From a bacterium (GTDB lineage Bacteria > Blakebacterota > Blakebacteria > Blakebacterales > Blakebacteraceae), in the NCBI GenBank assembly GCA_025774615.1, contig JALGVQ010000145.1, forward strand, positions 1 through 7,235: a DNA stretch of 7,235 bases. The letters are read 5' to 3'. The translations under genes and the position numbers were made by a program. The first letter of the stretch is position 1, and every line of letters begins with the position of its first letter. The notes beneath the pieces were generated by a model that was given only the letters and a program-made list of their open reading frames with translations, was not told the origin of the DNA and ran no database searches. This document shows positions 5,878 through 7,235 of this stretch, in pieces.

Positions 5878-6344
5878 TCCTCGCCGATGGTGAGGCTGTT
5901 GATCGTTATATCCTCGAGAGGGCGGTCGCTCGCGTTCGTCTGCACACTACCGATCGCTCTCATGATCTCCAGGCCGTCAGTCACTCGACCGAAAATCGCA
6001 TGCCGGTTGTCGAGCCACGAGGTCTCAGAAAGGGTGATGAAGAACTGTGATCCACCGGTGTTCGGGCCGGCGTTCGCCATGCTGAGGATACCTTCGACGT
6101 CGTGTTTCAGGTCGGGATGGAACTCATCGTCGATAGTATACCCGGGTCCACCGGTCCCTGTGCCCTGAGGGCAGCCTCCCTGCACCATGAATCCTTCAAT
6201 GATCCGGTGAAAGATCAGGCTGTCGTAAAAACCATCCTGTGCCAGCTTGATGAAATTGCCGGTGGTCTCTGGTGCCTGTTCCTCGAAGAGTTCGACCTTG
6301 AAGGTGCCGTTGGATGTCTCGAATGTCGCGATCCTGTTTGCCAT
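5874..6344 (-). CDS. ppiB: peptidyl-prolyl cis-trans isomerase, cyclophilin type B
   Basis: This 156-residue single-domain cyclophilin catalyses cis-trans isomerisation of X-Pro bonds and helps protein folding. No signal peptide is present (MANRIATFETSNG), so it should be cytoplasmic. Core residues are visible: FHRIIEGFMVQGG (H46, R47, F52, M53, Q55), the MANAGPNTGGSQFFI block (Q100, F101, F102), and WLDNRHAIFGRV (W110, L111, H115). W110 aligns with human CypA W121, the residue associated with cyclosporin binding, where E. coli PpiB has Phe; sensitivity is only an inference. Length is normal for the short bacterial type. AGGAG (6348-6352) lies 3 nt before the ATG, a short spacing. The gene is first of a two-gene unit with the aldehyde dehydrogenase and is divergent from the ECF sigma factor gene. 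Confidence 0.95.
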   Translation of the reverse strand: MANRIATFETSNGTFKVELFEEQAPETTGNFIKLAQDGFYDSLIFHRIIEGFMVQGGCPQGTGTGGPGYTIDDEFHPDLKHDVEGILSMANAGPNTGGSQFFITLSETSWLDNRHAIFGRVTDGLEIMRAIGSVQTNASDRPLEDITINSLTIGEE

Positions 6345-6528
6345 GATCTCCTGCCTGTGTGGAGTCGGAGTGTTCCTGTTCAGGGAATCTATCGAACCGG
6401 GCGCGCCGGCTCAACTGCCATGCGAGATCAGGTTGGTGGTAATCTGGCTATGTACGATTCAGGGATGTGTCAGGAACGCTGTAAACGCGTATCCTGTTCA
6501 GGCGGTCAAGGAGCCAGCGTCGGAAGAA
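6345..6528. promoter_or_regulatory. divergent intergenic region (cyclophilin / ECF sigma factor)
   Basis: These 184 bases separate two divergent genes and should hold both promoters. An 11-base direct repeat TCCTGTTCAGG occurs at 6374-6384 and 6492-6502, and GTTCCTG (6372-6378) has an inverted partner CAGGAAC (6471-6477). These place GGAAC, the usual -35 core of ECF promoters, on the + strand at 6473-6477 and on the minus strand at 6373-6377, which would suit autoregulation by the neighbouring sigma factor. No convincing -10 element at the expected spacing was found, so the promoter call is weak. Confidence 0.4.
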
Positions 6529-7137
6529 ATGAAGGGACCCGCATTGAGATCGACTATGCGCGATGAGCAGGAAAAAGTGGTCGGGGGGGAGGGGGGGAGC
6601 ACGGATCCCGCTCTCTTCGAGGAACTCGTCCGTCCCTTTTACCAGCACATCTATCGCTGGGCGCTCACGATGACGAGGGACCCCGATGATGCCGACGATG
6701 TGACCCAGGAGACGGTGATCCGGGCATACCGGCATATCGCTACCTACCGGAAGGAGAGCCGGGTATCCACCTGGCTCTACCGGATAACCCGCAACGTGGC
6801 GATGGAGATGATGAGCAACCCGAGAAGGAATCGCGAGCGACCCGATGCAGCCGTTATCGAAGGAGCGGCCGGGCATCTGAAGATCGAAGACTCTGATGGA
6901 GGGATAGATCATCAGCAGCTTCTAAGGATTGTACGCGCCTTCTTCGGAGAACTCTCTGATCGACAGCGAGAAGTCTTCGATCTTGTCGATCTCCAGGGAC
7001 GGGAGCCGATTGAGGCGGCTGAGATGCTCGAAATCGATGCCGCAACAGCGCGGACCCACCTCTTCAGGGCACGACGTGTGATCAGAGAGAGGATCATGGA
7101 ACACTATCCGGAATTCGCGGAGGCACTGGGCAGATGA
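6529..7137 (+). CDS. ECF-type RNA polymerase sigma factor
   Basis: This is a sigma70-family factor of about 202 residues from the ATG at 6529 (193 from the alternative ATG at 6556). It directs RNA polymerase to a specific promoter set, usually when its anti-sigma factor releases it. Region 2 runs from about FEELVRPFYQHIYRWALTM through the DPDDADDVTQETVIRAYRHI helix and STWLYRITRNVAMEMM. Region 4 runs from LSDRQREVFDLVDLQGREPI through the helix-turn-helix EAAEMLEIDAATARTHLFRA and RRVIRERI. There is no sigma region 3, as in ECF factors. The frame is open upstream to 6247, but the earlier residues overlap the cyclophilin gene and match no sigma domain. AAGGAG (6508-6513) lies 15 nt before 6529 and GGAAGA is almost adjacent; neither start is ideal. 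The N-terminus contains a G7-A-G7 tract. It overlaps the anti-sigma gene by ATGA. Confidence 0.92.
   Translation: MKGPALRSTMRDEQEKVVGGEGGSTDPALFEELVRPFYQHIYRWALTMTRDPDDADDVTQETVIRAYRHIATYRKESRVSTWLYRITRNVAMEMMSNPRRNRERPDAAVIEGAAGHLKIEDSDGGIDHQQLLRIVRAFFGELSDRQREVFDLVDLQGREPIEAAEMLEIDAATARTHLFRARRVIRERIMEHYPEFAEALGR
6583..6597 (+). repeat. G7-A-G7 homopolymer tract in the sigma factor N-terminus
   Basis: Two runs of seven G separated by one A encode Gly-Gly-Glu-Gly-Gly just before region 2 of the sigma factor. Any one-base length change would shift the frame near the start of the gene. It may be a slippage-prone site or simply a flexible linker; it is also a place where sequencing errors are likely. 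Confidence 0.7.
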
Positions 7138-7235
7138 ACTGCGAAGAAGCAAGGGACCTGATGTTAGAGGCCGATCTCACCGATCTGAAGATGGAGACAG
7201 GCACATCCCTGTCGGAACATCTCAGAGGGTGCCGG
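7134..7235 (+). CDS. zinc-finger anti-sigma factor, N-terminal part (partial)
   Basis: An open frame of 34 codons starts at the ATG overlapping the sigma factor stop (ATGA, 7134-7137) and continues beyond the window. GGAGG at 7119-7123 lies 10 nt upstream as the ribosome binding site. The protein begins MNCEEARDLM and then SEHLRGCR. This is the layout of the anti-sigma zinc-finger (zf-HC2/ZAS) domain: an early Cys (C3) and an H-x3-C pair (H29, C33), with the expected second Cys of C-x2-C just past the end. Position directly after an ECF sigma gene supports it: such proteins bind and hold the cognate sigma factor, often with a transmembrane segment after the finger. The remaining length and any sensor domain are not visible. 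Confidence 0.75.
   Translation, partial: MNCEEARDLMLEADLTDLKMETGTSLSEHLRGCR

Noticed and set aside
5494-6168. + strand ORF of 224 codons
   Set aside because: It is antisense to the confidently identified aldehyde dehydrogenase and cyclophilin genes and is made by their codon bias; no family resemblance.
6247-6528. N-terminal extension of the sigma factor frame
   Set aside because: It would overlap the start of the divergent cyclophilin gene and adds about 94 residues, partly hydrophobic, that do not belong to the ECF fold.
1-7235. CRISPR array, tRNA, rRNA, riboswitch or prophage genes
   Set aside because: No regularly spaced direct repeats, cloverleaf or rRNA-like sequence, or integrase/phage-like proteins were seen on either strand.

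Overview
The window is bacterial, GC-rich over most of its length, and gene-dense on both strands. A diderm (Gram-negative-type) cell is suggested by a Sec signal peptide with an ASA-like cleavage site and by a lipoprotein with a lipobox. The individual genes do not fix the phylum. The gene mix (ECF sigma/anti-sigma pair, GabD2-type aldehyde dehydrogenase, ACMSD-like amidohydrolase, interspersed palindromic repeat) would fit an environmental, perhaps uncultured, lineage; this is inference.

Layout. Bases 2-103 may be the 3' end of an unidentified gene on the + strand. Bases 104-240 are a strikingly AT-rich, gene-free stretch (about 26% GC by hand count). From there, three minus-strand genes form a tight operon, transcribed 3185 to 273: an APC-superfamily amino-acid permease, an ACMSD-like metal-dependent amidohydrolase that overlaps it by 14 bp, and a small exported hydrophobic protein whose Shine-Dalgarno overlaps the preceding stop codon. 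Divergent from the permease is a + strand lipoprotein with a concanavalin A-like jelly-roll domain (about 3393-4142). Convergent to it is a minus-strand pair: a type-B cyclophilin (6344-5874) and an aldehyde dehydrogenase (5877-4312), joined by an ATGA stop/start overlap. Divergent from the cyclophilin, the + strand carries an ECF sigma factor (about 6529-7137) and, again through an ATGA overlap, the first 34 codons of a zinc-finger anti-sigma factor that runs off the window.

The most unusual structure is the 175-bp block at 4140-4314 between the convergent lipoprotein and dehydrogenase genes. It has imperfect 27-bp terminal inverted repeats (22/27 matched), nested internal inverted repeats, a CATAGC/GCTATG hairpin near its centre, and a third copy of the terminal 13-mer forming a near-perfect 24-bp palindrome at its right end. 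It fills the intergenic space exactly: its first three bases are the TAG stop of the lipoprotein gene, and its last three bases, read on the minus strand, are the TGA stop of the dehydrogenase gene. It looks like a REP/MITE-type mobile repeat.

The permease and amidohydrolase plausibly act together, importing an amino acid or related compound and then decarboxylating or hydrolysing a metabolite. The dehydrogenase could oxidise a semialdehyde. The sigma/anti-sigma pair is a self-contained envelope or stress signalling cassette. No complete novel defence or mobile system is visible; the repeat element, the exported hypothetical protein and the AT-rich boundary are the least explained parts.
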